A stretch of DNA of 64,000 nucleotides, taken from JAUILH01 sp964230215. GTDB taxonomy: Bacteria; Bacteroidota; Bacteroidia; Flavobacteriales_D; JAUILH01. The position numbers and the translations under genes are program-made. Below are positions 16,435-24,583 of this stretch, in pieces. Every line of letters starts with the position of its first letter. Positions within the stretch are counted from its first letter, which is position 1. The notes under the pieces are model-generated. The model did not search any database. It was not told where the DNA came from and saw only the letters and a program-made list of their open reading frames with translations. The stretch covers positions 62,001 to 126,000 of the forward strand of contig CAXRGQ010000006.1 in the NCBI GenBank assembly GCA_964230215.1, read 5' to 3'.

Positions 16435-16918
16435 TATACTATTGTTATCACTGGTTATCGCTTGTGGTAAGAAGCAAGAGGATTTACCTGGAGGTGAGGA
16501 TGATATTGTAAACGTCCGGCAAGACCAGGAAATGCTGGAAATACCTGAAATCTATACTCAAGACCCAGCTACAGATTCACTCATCTTAGGTTCGTGGAGG
16601 TTAAGTCATGTAGATGGTAAGCCAAGTAGTCAACTAGAAGGCTATAATGGTATTACGCAGAGTTTCTTGAAGGATAAGGCATGGATTATTAGCATGCCCA
16701 GCACCAGTGACAGCACTACACTTGTTGAAGGCGGTAAATGGGATTACGACCCGAATGCAAAACAATTGTCGCTTTACTTTACAGCTGATAGTATCCCGAA
16801 AACCTTATTCGTAAACGATATCAAGGAAACTACAATGGAACTGGAGACTCCTGAAGGAAGATTACAAACTTGGAAGAAAATTTCTGATGTTGATGAAATG
16901 GAAGAAATTATGCCGTAA
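16406..16918 (+). CDS. lipocalin-like lipoprotein
   Basis: 170 residues. Lipoprotein signal (KKRLFTVSILLLSLVIACGKK) with lipobox VIAC. After an acidic linker comes a beta-rich domain starting LILGSWRLSHVDGKPS and continuing WDYDPNAKQLSLYF to TWKKIS, the general form of small lipocalin-like domains of Bacteroidota lipoproteins. It starts 29 nt inside miaE, so the two are co-transcribed and probably coupled. It converges with the thioesterase gene with 11 bp overlap. Ligand unknown. Confidence 0.7.
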   Translation: MGKKRLFTVSILLLSLVIACGKKQEDLPGGEDDIVNVRQDQEMLEIPEIYTQDPATDSLILGSWRLSHVDGKPSSQLEGYNGITQSFLKDKAWIISMPSTSDSTTLVEGGKWDYDPNAKQLSLYFTADSIPKTLFVNDIKETTMELETPEGRLQTWKKISDVDEMEEIMP

Positions 16919-17300
16919 TCTTTTCTTTCCATTCTTGTGGAACAGGAATTGATGTCTGTAATTCCACATCAAAACATACCATTACCGTATTACCTGCTGC
17001 GCACACTTCATCACCTCTCATTACACGATAGGTAATTTTAAACGATTTTGTCCCCATTTCTGCAATGGTGACTTCTACTTCTATGCGGTCATTTAAAAAG
17101 ATAGGTTTGAAGTAATCTATCTCGTTGTGCGCAACCACCAAACTTTGTTTTTGCCAATTCCACTCTTTCCCAGCAATCTTATCGTAGAAAAACTTAATCC
17201 TGCTCATTTCAAAATACTGGAAATAGGCAGCATTATGGACATGACCAGCCATATCCACATCACTAAAGCGAATTTCAACGGGATACCTACCTGTCATCAC
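16908..17300 (-). CDS. acyl-CoA thioesterase, 4HBT hotdog family
   Basis: 130 residues, the length of YbgC/FadM-type hotdog thioesterases. The N terminus VEIRFSDVDMAGHVHNAAYFQYFEMSR holds the catalytic Asp region (FSDVDMAGHVHN), followed by the hotdog sheet (EIDYFKPIFLNDRIEVEVTI; VCAAGNTVMVCFD). These enzymes hydrolyse acyl-CoA or acyl-ACP in the cytoplasm. It overlaps the upstream unknown gene by 4 nt (ATGA), which in turn overlaps the FlaA1-like gene, so all three form one coupled operon. Substrate chain length cannot be read from sequence. Confidence 0.85.
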   Translation of the reverse strand: MMTGRYPVEIRFSDVDMAGHVHNAAYFQYFEMSRIKFFYDKIAGKEWNWQKQSLVVAHNEIDYFKPIFLNDRIEVEVTIAEMGTKSFKITYRVMRGDEVCAAGNTVMVCFDVELQTSIPVPQEWKEKITA

Positions 17301-17701
17301 GAAATTGGATTAAGCACGACACTGAAAACCGTCACAGCATTCATGTCCCTGCCGTAATAGAGTTTGTCTAGCGCTTCTAAAATATTCTTTGCTCTAAAAT
17401 AAGAGGTCTGTAAATCTGATTCGCCATGCAAACTCCACTGTATTGTGTAAGAGGATGCCTTTTCTTTATAAATCTTTACATACTCCAGCATCTTTTTTAA
17501 ACAATCTAATTTGTCATAACCATTTACGCTATGAAATAAAAATGATTGTCTGTGTCGTGGATTAACAGTAACTACGTCCAACTTCACTCCGCTTTCAACA
17601 TCAGAGAATTGAAATACAATACTATTCGATTCTAAACCACCGATATAGCCTTCAATTTCCCTCTGAAGTTCCGCTAATTCTACATGCAAATCTTGAGTCA
17701 T
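17297..17701 (-). CDS. conserved-looking hypothetical protein in FlaA1/thioesterase operon
   Basis: 134 residues without signal or membrane segment. N-terminal helix with acidic heptads (DLHVELAELQREIEGYIGG), a beta-rich centre (SIVFQFSDVESGVKLDVVTVNP), then helical and beta segments with several aromatics (YTIQWSLHGESDLQTSYFRAKNILEALDKLYYGRD). I do not recognise the family. Overlaps of 4 nt at both ends (with the sugar enzyme upstream and the thioesterase downstream) show it is translated as part of one unit. Confidence 0.65.
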   Translation of the reverse strand: MTQDLHVELAELQREIEGYIGGLESNSIVFQFSDVESGVKLDVVTVNPRHRQSFLFHSVNGYDKLDCLKKMLEYVKIYKEKASSYTIQWSLHGESDLQTSYFRAKNILEALDKLYYGRDMNAVTVFSVVLNPIS

Positions 17702-19587
17702 ATCTTTTCTTTGGTGTCAAATTTACTAAATTCCGAGTTGTTAGAGATATACTCAGGTATCAAGTCTTTCATTTGTCTTACTGCATCATCTCTTTGCAAT
17801 AACTCAGCCGCATTTAACATCCTATCAATACTCTGATTTACTTCTGATTCGTTATAGGTTCTAACTTTCGCAATTAATATCTGTGGGTGATGTGTCTTTA
17901 CTGTATTCTCTTCATTCGCTAACAACTCCTCATAGAGCTTTTCACCCGGACGTAAGCCAGTCACTTTGATTTCAATGTCTTTTCCTAGTTCAAGACCGCT
18001 CAACTTAACCATCTTTTCTGCCAGATCCATTATCCTAACAGATTCGCCCATATCAAAGATGTAGATTTCGCCTCCTGCTCCCATCGACCCTGCTTCTAAC
18101 ACTAATTGACAAGCCTCTGGGATAGTCATAAAGTAACGTGTTATGTCTTGATGCGTCACTGTTATGGGCCCTCCAGCTTCAATTTGTTTTCTGAATAGCG
18201 GAATAACCGAACCGTTTGACCCAAGGACGTTCCCGAACCTAGTTGTGATGAATTTAGTATTTACATGACCAGATTTTGATTGCGCATAAATCTCAGCGGC
18301 ACGCTTACTCGCCCCCATTATACTTGTTGGGTTTACAGCTTTATCTGTAGAAATAAGCACAAACTTCTGTACGTCATGTTTGATGGATAAATCTACCAAG
18401 TTTTTAGTCCCCCCAATGTTAGTAGCAAAGGCTTCCTCTACATTTAATTCCATTAAAGGAACGTGCTTATAGGCAGCTGCATGGTATATAAGTTGAGGTT
18501 TGTAGGTCTCGAATATCTGCTGCATGCGTTGAATGTTTTTTACGTCCGCGATTACTGGTGCCAAAATATCCTTAAATCCATCCCGCACTAACTCCTGTTC
18601 TATTTCATATAATGGCGACTCCGCTTGGTCTAAGAGAATTAACTTTTTGGGCTTAAAACGAGCTATCTGGCGTACTAATCCACTTCCAATCGAACCTGCA
18701 GCACCTGAAACTAAAACTACCTTTCCTCCAATTTCTTCATTCAGCTTAGAGCTGGCTAGTTTTATCGGTTTTCTTCCCAATAAGTCTTCAATCTTGATTT
18801 TTTGAAGTTGCTTTACATTCAGTTGCCCATTGATCCAATTTGCCACCGGTGGCACACTCATAGCATTAACTCCATGCTTTAGGCAAATATCCAGAACTTT
18901 CTTTTTATTATCGGCATCAACTTGCTGCATGCTAATAATCAGCTCGCTTACGTTCCCTTTACCTAGATAATCATCCAAGTTTGATGTATGGAAAATGGGT
19001 GCCCCTTCTAGCATTTTGGATTTCTTGTTTTCATCATCATCAAAGAACGCTACCACCTTAGTATGTCTATCCTCGTCCCTATCTAACGTTCGTTTAGTAA
19101 TTAGACCTGCCTGCCCAGCACCATAAATGACAATATTGACAGTTTCTTTTTTATCCTTATTGCTTTCGATATACAACAATTTTAGAGCTATACGCGAAGA
19201 AATTAAAAAGAATACACAGGCTAAATAATCTACAAGAAGAATAGTTAATGGCAGTAAATGAAGTCCGTCACCATAATTCACCTTTATGGCACTAATTAGA
19301 TAGAAAATAGCTGTTCCAGAGGATATCGAAAGAAACATTCTCTTTGCATCCTGCGTGCTTGTATGCCTAATAATGCCTGCATAAGTTTTAAAAAGGAAGA
19401 AAAATAAAGCTCGCACAGCTATGTAATATGGAAGTGCTTTTTTGAGGATGGGAAGCTCTTCATCAAGCGGAATCGCAAAAAAGTCAAACCGCACCATATA
19501 CGCCACAAATAATGAAAAAAGACAGATAAAAATGTCTATCAAAAATATCACCCATCTGGGCGCTGTGCTATTCGGAATTAACTTCAC
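17698..19587 (-). CDS. FlaA1/CapD-like membrane nucleotide-sugar dehydratase/epimerase
   Basis: 629 residues, GTG start with a perfect -7 box 4 nt upstream. Four N-terminal transmembrane helices (~10-130), a CoA-binding-like Rossmann domain (IYGAGQAGLITKR, ~148-260), then an extended SDR domain (~290-570): VSGAAGSIGSGLVRQI, DVKNIQRM, YHAAAYKHVPLMELN, the active-site region STDKAVNPTSIMGASKR, and TRFGNVLGSNGSVIPLF. The family (PglF, WbpM, CapD) dehydrates UDP-GlcNAc to the 4-keto-6-deoxy sugar at the inner membrane for capsule, O-antigen or protein glycosylation. A glycosyltransferase is divergently encoded just upstream, consistent with surface glycan synthesis. Confidence 0.9.
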   Translation of the reverse strand: MKLIPNSTAPRWVIFLIDIFICLFSLFVAYMVRFDFFAIPLDEELPILKKALPYYIAVRALFFFLFKTYAGIIRHTSTQDAKRMFLSISSGTAIFYLISAIKVNYGDGLHLLPLTILLVDYLACVFFLISSRIALKLLYIESNKDKKETVNIVIYGAGQAGLITKRTLDRDEDRHTKVVAFFDDDENKKSKMLEGAPIFHTSNLDDYLGKGNVSELIISMQQVDADNKKKVLDICLKHGVNAMSVPPVANWINGQLNVKQLQKIKIEDLLGRKPIKLASSKLNEEIGGKVVLVSGAAGSIGSGLVRQIARFKPKKLILLDQAESPLYEIEQELVRDGFKDILAPVIADVKNIQRMQQIFETYKPQLIYHAAAYKHVPLMELNVEEAFATNIGGTKNLVDLSIKHDVQKFVLISTDKAVNPTSIMGASKRAAEIYAQSKSGHVNTKFITTRFGNVLGSNGSVIPLFRKQIEAGGPITVTHQDITRYFMTIPEACQLVLEAGSMGAGGEIYIFDMGESVRIMDLAEKMVKLSGLELGKDIEIKVTGLRPGEKLYEELLANEENTVKTHHPQILIAKVRTYNESEVNQSIDRMLNAAELLQRDDAVRQMKDLIPEYISNNSEFSKFDTKEKI

Positions 19588-19591
19588 GCTT

Positions 19592-19599
19592 CAAATATA
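19592..19599 (-). promoter_or_regulatory. TAnnTTTG -7 box for the FlaA1-like gene
   Basis: TATATTTG on the minus strand, exactly 4 nt (aagc) before the GTG start. Confidence 0.55.
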
Positions 19600-19693
19600 A
19601 TCTAATCGTGTTAAGTGTTTAAGGTAATTCTGTTCATAAAACTCGAATTTGACTTATTAATACGCCCTTAATTTGATTTTCTTTGTAAACTGA

Positions 19694-20761
19694 GTGAAAA
19701 GAATTCTCATCATATGCCCCTACCCACATGATAGTGCTCCTAGCCAGCGATTCAGGTTTGAACAATATATAGATCTTCTCAAAGCTGAGGGATTTGAGGT
19801 GACACAATCTCCTTTCATGTCAAAATCTACCTGGGATTTGTGGTACAGCAATGGACGTTTTATAACAAAAGGCTTAAGAATGATGGGAGGCCTGCTCAAA
19901 AGATGGGGCTTACTATTTGGCATTCGGAAGTATGATGCCGTTTTTATTCATAGAGAAGTTAAACCCATTGGCCTACCTGTATTAGACTACCTAATTTGCA
20001 AGAGAGCAAGGTATGTGCTGTTTGATTTTGATGATGCTATTTGGCTAAAAAACTTCTCAGAAAGTAATCGCCTATTCAGCTTCTTAAAACGTTACAAGAC
20101 CGTAAAAAACCTATGCGCATGGAGCGATATGGTTGTATGTGGGAATGATTATTTAGCGAACTATGCACAAGAAGTTAATAAGAATGTTACCGTAGTACCA
20201 ACAACTATAGACACTGAAGGGTATCATAATAAACTGCATACCCATGATAATGAAACGATTATTATAGGTTGGACAGGATCACATTCAACCGTCCGTTATT
20301 TAAGCTCAATCTACCCAGTTATAGAAAAACTGCAAGAAAAACACACATTCGAATTCAGGGTCATTTCAGATCAAAAGCCAGATACCGATTTGTCAAGTTT
20401 AAATTTTGTCAAATGGAACAAAAAGAGTGAAATTGATGATCTTAGTGAAATCAATATTGGAATAATGCCCCTAGAAGACGATCAATGGAGTCGTGGAAAA
20501 TGCGGTTTTAAAGCCTTACAGTATATGTCTCTTGGAATTCCAGCAATTGCCTCTCCAGTTGGCGTAAACACTTATATTATTGACCACGAAAAAAACGGTT
20601 TTCTCTGTGATACCGAGAGTGAATGGATGAATGCTTTAGAAAGCTTATTACAAGATCGAGCAAAAATAAAAGCATTGGGGAAAGAAGCACGAAAAAAGAT
20701 TGAATCTCATTATTCAGTGAAAGCCAATTCAAGCAATTTTATACATTTGCTTTCCAATTAA
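19694..20761 (+). CDS. glycosyltransferase, GT4-like
   Basis: 355 residues, GTG start. N-terminal donor-fold strand (RILIICPYPHDSAPSQRFRFEQY) and a C-terminal GT-B half with IIIGWTGSHSTVRYLSSIYPVI, INIGIMPLEDDQWSRGKCGFKALQYMSLGIPAIASPVG and EKNGFLCDTESEW, which is the sugar-nucleotide-binding region of GT4 family enzymes (E/K-rich helix replaced by KCGFKALQYM). Acts in the cytoplasm, probably on a lipid-linked or surface glycan. It is divergent from the FlaA1-like gene, and its 3' end carries a -7-like box for gcvT. Donor and acceptor are unknown. Confidence 0.85.
   Translation: MKRILIICPYPHDSAPSQRFRFEQYIDLLKAEGFEVTQSPFMSKSTWDLWYSNGRFITKGLRMMGGLLKRWGLLFGIRKYDAVFIHREVKPIGLPVLDYLICKRARYVLFDFDDAIWLKNFSESNRLFSFLKRYKTVKNLCAWSDMVVCGNDYLANYAQEVNKNVTVVPTTIDTEGYHNKLHTHDNETIIIGWTGSHSTVRYLSSIYPVIEKLQEKHTFEFRVISDQKPDTDLSSLNFVKWNKKSEIDDLSEINIGIMPLEDDQWSRGKCGFKALQYMSLGIPAIASPVGVNTYIIDHEKNGFLCDTESEWMNALESLLQDRAKIKALGKEARKKIESHYSVKANSSNFIHLLSN
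20742..20749 (+). promoter_or_regulatory. TAnnTTTG box inside the glycosyltransferase 3' end, upstream of gcvT
   Basis: TACATTTG, 22 nt before the gcvT ATG. It could give gcvT its own transcript, but it lies in coding sequence and may be chance. Confidence 0.3.
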
Positions 20762-20771
20762 AACTATTCGG

Positions 20772-21851
20772 ATGAAAAAGACTGCCTTAAGTGATGTGCA
20801 CAGAGATTTAGGTGCAAAAATGGTTGAATTTGCGGGCTACGAAATGCCTGTACAATACTCTGGAGTTAACGACGAGCACGAAACTGTTAGAAATGCAGTA
20901 GGCGTATTTGACGTATCGCACATGGGGGAGTTTTTAATAGAAGGACCTGAAGCACTCGCGCTAATTCAAAAGGTGACATCCAATGATGCTTCCAAATTAG
21001 TTGATGGAAAAGCTCAATACAGTTGTCTGCCGAATGATAAAGGCGGAATTGTAGATGATTTAATTGTTTACAAAATTAAAGATGAAAAATACCTGTTGGT
21101 GGTAAATGCATCTAACATTCAGAAAGATTGGGATTGGATTTCATCTCATAATTCGATGGGTGCTAGCATGCGCAATATTTCTGATGATTTTTCATTACTA
21201 GCTATTCAAGGGCCTAAGGCAGTTGAAGCCATGCAATCATTGAGTTCTGTCAACCTTGCTGATATCAGCTTTTATAATTTTGTTGTGGGAGATTTTGCAG
21301 GAATTGAGCACGTTATCATTTCGGCTACGGGGTATACAGGATCTGGAGGATTTGAAATTTATTGTAAGAATTCGGAGGTTGAGCAAGTATGGAATAAAGT
21401 TCTTGAAGCGGGTGCAGATTACGGAATTAAACCAATCGGCCTAGCAGCACGAGATACCTTACGTTTAGAAATGGGTTACTGTTTATATGGGAACGATATT
21501 GACGATACTACATCACCACTTGAAGCAGGCTTAGGATGGATCACCAAATTCACTAAAGACTTCATTAATTCAGCCAATCTAAAACGTCAAAAAGAAGAAG
21601 GTGTATCCAAAAAGCTCATCGCATTCGAAATGATTGACAAGGGCATTCCAAGGCACGATTATGAGATTGCAGATGCATCTGATGTTGTCGTTGGAAGAGT
21701 AACTTCAGGCACTATGTCACCAAGCATGAAAAAGGGAATTGGCTTAGGCTATGTTCCGAAAGAAATGGCTTCAGAGGGAACTGAAATCTTCATAAAAGTT
21801 AGAAACAAAGCATTAAAAGCGCAGATCGTTAAACTGCCATTCTACAAATAA
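20772..21851 (+). CDS. gcvT: glycine cleavage system T protein (aminomethyltransferase)
   Basis: 359 residues, normal for GcvT, which transfers the methylene from the lipoyl H protein to tetrahydrofolate. Motifs: KKTALSDVHRDLGAKMVEFAGYEMPVQY, FDVSHMGEF, QYSCLPNDKGGIVDDLIVY, TGYTGSGGFEIYC, AARDTLRLEMGYCLYGNDID and TSGTMSPSMKKGIGLGYV. All are the expected family signatures. The stop and the comB start share one base (TAATG). Other gcv genes are not in the window. Confidence 0.97.
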   Translation: MKKTALSDVHRDLGAKMVEFAGYEMPVQYSGVNDEHETVRNAVGVFDVSHMGEFLIEGPEALALIQKVTSNDASKLVDGKAQYSCLPNDKGGIVDDLIVYKIKDEKYLLVVNASNIQKDWDWISSHNSMGASMRNISDDFSLLAIQGPKAVEAMQSLSSVNLADISFYNFVVGDFAGIEHVIISATGYTGSGGFEIYCKNSEVEQVWNKVLEAGADYGIKPIGLAARDTLRLEMGYCLYGNDIDDTTSPLEAGLGWITKFTKDFINSANLKRQKEEGVSKKLIAFEMIDKGIPRHDYEIADASDVVVGRVTSGTMSPSMKKGIGLGYVPKEMASEGTEIFIKVRNKALKAQIVKLPFYK

Positions 21852-22597
21852 TGGAAGATACAGATAAGCGCCCTATAGTTGAAACCTGCTTTTCACCTTT
21901 ACAATTCCCTCTTTACAAGGAAGAACATGACATAATTGTCGTGATTGATGTACTTAGAGCTACCTCAGCAATATGTGCAGCATTTGATAATGGAGTTGAG
22001 TCGATCATTCCCGTATCTACCATAGAAGAAGCCAAAGAGTACCAATCAAGAGGTTATTTGGCTGCGGCCGAGAGAGGTGGTGAAATTGTTGAGGGATTCG
22101 AGTTTGGAAATTCACCATACAGTTACAAAACCGATGATGTTGTTGGAAAGACGATTGTGCTAAGCACAACCAATGGTACTCGTGCAATCAATATCGCAAA
22201 AGAGTCAGCTAAGACGGTTGTGATTGGATCATTGCTAAACTTAGAAGCACTTACAGCGTGGCTAATTGAGCAAGAAAGAAACGTTCTGTGTCTGTGTAGT
22301 GGATGGAAGGATAAGTTTAATCTTGAAGACACTATTTGTGCGGGGGCTATTTGTGATGCTTTGATGGCTACAGGTAAGTTTCAATCGAATGAAGATTCTT
22401 CCATAGCTGCTAAGTATTTATTTCAATCTGCGCGTGATAATTTCATGGGGTATTTAAAATCATCTTCGCATAGAAGACGATTAAAAAGATTGAATCTAAA
22501 CGAAGATATTAAGTATTGTCTTACGCCGAATCAAACGAATGTAATTCCAATTCTGGAAGACGAGAAACTTGTACTCTTAAACGATTTAGCTAAGTAA
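21851..22597 (+). CDS. comB: 2-phosphosulfolactate phosphatase
   Basis: 248 residues. ComB-family signature: VVIDVLRATSAICAAFDNGVESIIPV, YLAAAERGGEIVEGFEFGNSPY, VLSTTNGTRAI and CSGWKDKFNLEDTICAGAI. The family is Mg2+-dependent and converts (2R)-phospho-3-sulfolactate to sulfolactate in coenzyme M synthesis in archaea; homologs are widespread in Bacteroidota, where the physiological role is not established. The ATG overlaps the gcvT stop by one base, indicating translational coupling. Confidence 0.88.
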   Translation: MEDTDKRPIVETCFSPLQFPLYKEEHDIIVVIDVLRATSAICAAFDNGVESIIPVSTIEEAKEYQSRGYLAAAERGGEIVEGFEFGNSPYSYKTDDVVGKTIVLSTTNGTRAINIAKESAKTVVIGSLLNLEALTAWLIEQERNVLCLCSGWKDKFNLEDTICAGAICDALMATGKFQSNEDSSIAAKYLFQSARDNFMGYLKSSSHRRRLKRLNLNEDIKYCLTPNQTNVIPILEDEKLVLLNDLAK

Positions 22598-22614
22598 GTA
22601 TCGTTCACTTTCAC

Positions 22615-22622
22615 TATTTTTA
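22615..22622 (+). promoter_or_regulatory. near-consensus -7 box for the M14 peptidase gene
   Basis: TATTTTTA, 4 nt (gcga) before the ATG at 22627. Confidence 0.35.
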
Positions 22623-22626
22623 GCGA

Positions 22627-24354
22627 ATGAAGAATTTAGGCTTATCGCTTTTAATGATGTGGCTTACCATATCGTCTTATGCTCAAATCGAAATCCCTAA
22701 TTTATATGAGCAGAACCAAACATACGATCATAATTCACTTATTTTAAAATACATTTCCCTCGAAAAACAGTATCCAGGCAAATGCAAGCTAATCACATAC
22801 GGTGCAAGCGATTGTGGTCGCCCCCTTCATCTATTTGTAATGAATGATGATGGCGAATTCTTAGCTAATAAATTAGACAGAAAAGAAAAAAGTGTCTTTC
22901 TCATAAACAACGGAATTCATCCAGGCGAACCTTGCGGTATTGATGGTAGTCTTAAGTTATCTGGTGATTTATTGGCGAATGATAAGCTGCCGAAAAATGT
23001 TGTAATTGCAATAATCCCAATGTATAATATTGGTGGAGGAACTAATCGTTCATGTTGTTCGCGCGCAAATCAAAATGGGCCTGAAGAATACGGTTTTAGA
23101 GGGAATGCTAGAAATCTGGATTTAAATCGAGATTTCATTAAGCTTGATTCTAGAAATGCGCACGAATTCGTTAAGATTTTTCAAGAATGGGACCCGAATG
23201 TATTTGTGGACACTCATACTAGCAATGGTGCAGATTATCAACATGTAATGACCTTGATTACCACCCAGCTTAACAAACTTCATCCTTTATTAGCCGAATA
23301 TACGCGGGAACATTTCAACCCATATCTATTCTCAAATATGAAAAAGGACAACTATCCAATGGTGCCATATATGAATTTGGCTGGTAAAACCCCAAAGGAA
23401 GGCATTGTAGATTACCTGGAAACACCGCGCTATTCAACTGGCTATGCAGCACAATTTGATTGTATAGGTTTTGTATCGGAAGCGCACATGTTAAAACCGT
23501 ACAAAGACCGTGTGAAATCTACCATCTTACTACTCCAGCATATGGTCAATTTTATGAGCACCAATAATGAGAAGCTCATCCAAGTCAGAGAGGAGACTAG
23601 AAAGGCTAAAAAACAACTCACATCTCTTGCTATCAATTATGAATTGGACACATCAAAACATACTCTAATAGACTTTAATGGCTTTGAAGCTGCTTACAAA
23701 AAAAGTGATGTTAGTGGTTTAGATCGCTTGTATTACGATAGAAAGAAACCATACTCGACACAAATAAAATACTACAATCATTACACCGCCACGGATTCAA
23801 TTGACATTCCGAATGCATATATAATTCCTCAAGCCTGGGGAGAAGTAATCAGTCGCTTAAAAGTGAACGGAGTACCTATGAGTCAAATCAAACAAGACAC
23901 CACAATCACCGTGCAATCAAGTTATATTGAAGATTATCAAACTGTCAAATCACCATACGAAGGCCATTACTTACATTACATGACATCAACCCGCTATGAA
24001 GAACAAAGCTTGCAATTTTACAGAGGAGATTACATTGTAAATTTGGGCACAGACAAACACGATCAATTCATTATTGAAGCTTTAGAAGCTCGCAGTGTAG
24101 ATAGTTATTTCAACTGGAACTTTTTTGATGAGATTCTAATGCAAAAGGAGTGGTTTTCTAGCTATGTTTTTGAGGATAAAGCTGCTGAAATTTTGCGCAA
24201 CAACCCAGATTTACAGAGGAAACTAGACGACAAAAGAGTTAGAGATCCAGAGTTTGCAAGTGACGCTAGGGCGCAGCTTGCCTTTGTCTATTACAACTCG
24301 GAATTCTACGAATCCAGCCACATGCGCTACCCAGTTTACCGAATAGTAAAATAA
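22627..24354 (+). CDS. exported M14-family zinc carboxypeptidase
   Basis: 575 residues. Signal peptide (KNLGLSLLMMWLTISSYAQ). The M14 zinc site is present: His98-x2-Glu101 in NGIHPGEPCG and His197 in FVDTHTSNGADYQ. Also GNARNLDLNRDFIKLD, the family's substrate-binding Arg/Asn region. A C-terminal ~200-residue region is helical and beta mixed and not recognised. The predicted location is the periplasm or outside. Substrates of this long Bacteroidota subfamily are not known; a peptidoglycan or protein peptidase are both possible. Confidence 0.85.
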   Translation: MKNLGLSLLMMWLTISSYAQIEIPNLYEQNQTYDHNSLILKYISLEKQYPGKCKLITYGASDCGRPLHLFVMNDDGEFLANKLDRKEKSVFLINNGIHPGEPCGIDGSLKLSGDLLANDKLPKNVVIAIIPMYNIGGGTNRSCCSRANQNGPEEYGFRGNARNLDLNRDFIKLDSRNAHEFVKIFQEWDPNVFVDTHTSNGADYQHVMTLITTQLNKLHPLLAEYTREHFNPYLFSNMKKDNYPMVPYMNLAGKTPKEGIVDYLETPRYSTGYAAQFDCIGFVSEAHMLKPYKDRVKSTILLLQHMVNFMSTNNEKLIQVREETRKAKKQLTSLAINYELDTSKHTLIDFNGFEAAYKKSDVSGLDRLYYDRKKPYSTQIKYYNHYTATDSIDIPNAYIIPQAWGEVISRLKVNGVPMSQIKQDTTITVQSSYIEDYQTVKSPYEGHYLHYMTSTRYEEQSLQFYRGDYIVNLGTDKHDQFIIEALEARSVDSYFNWNFFDEILMQKEWFSSYVFEDKAAEILRNNPDLQRKLDDKRVRDPEFASDARAQLAFVYYNSEFYESSHMRYPVYRIVK

Positions 24355-24368
24355 TTACGGTAGCAACC

Positions 24369-24398
24369 TTGCCTAATAGTAAAATATATCTAATTTTG
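24369..24398 (+). promoter_or_regulatory. complete Bacteroidota promoter for the SRP RNA
   Basis: TTG at 24369-24371, 19-nt spacer, TAATTTTG at 24391-24398. This matches the -33/-7 consensus TTG-N19-TAnnTTTG. The box ends 4 nt before the first G of the RNA closing helix (24403). Confidence 0.75.
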
Positions 24399-24402
24399 CG
24401 CT

Positions 24403-24500
24403 GGGCAAGTCTTATACGACCAGCTCCTGCTGAACTCCCCCAGGCTGGGAACAGAGCAAGGGTAAGCGGTTGTAGCGGTGCGATATAAGTAGCTTGCCCG
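24403..24500 (+). ncRNA. ffs: signal recognition particle RNA, small bacterial type (4.5S-like)
   Basis: About 98 nt. The 5' GGGCAAG (24403-24409) pairs with 3' CTTGCCC (24493-24499). The apical domain IV region reads ...GCTGAACTCCCCCAGG, CTGGGAACAGAGCAAGGGTAAGC, with the asymmetric-loop GAAC...GAGCAAGG elements expected of the Ffh binding site and the GGGAAC apical loop. A strong promoter precedes it and a T8 run follows. The RNA delivers ribosome-nascent chains with Ffh to FtsY. Confidence 0.9.
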
Positions 24501-24509
24501 CTTTTTTTT
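24493..24509 (+). terminator. SRP RNA terminator
   Basis: The closing helix of the SRP RNA itself is followed by c and eight Ts (24502-24509), so the RNA fold doubles as its terminator. Confidence 0.7.
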
Positions 24510-24583
24510 CTCCAAACATTGCATTCCTAAACCTATCATTTAATCATTTTTATGATTATATTGCATCCTACTTGCAACAAGGA

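Noticed and set aside
24494..24583. TTG upstream start for the TPR/GAF/SpoIIE gene
   Set aside because: It lies in the closing helix and terminator of the SRP RNA; the ATG at 24584 follows an AAGG and begins the first real homology.
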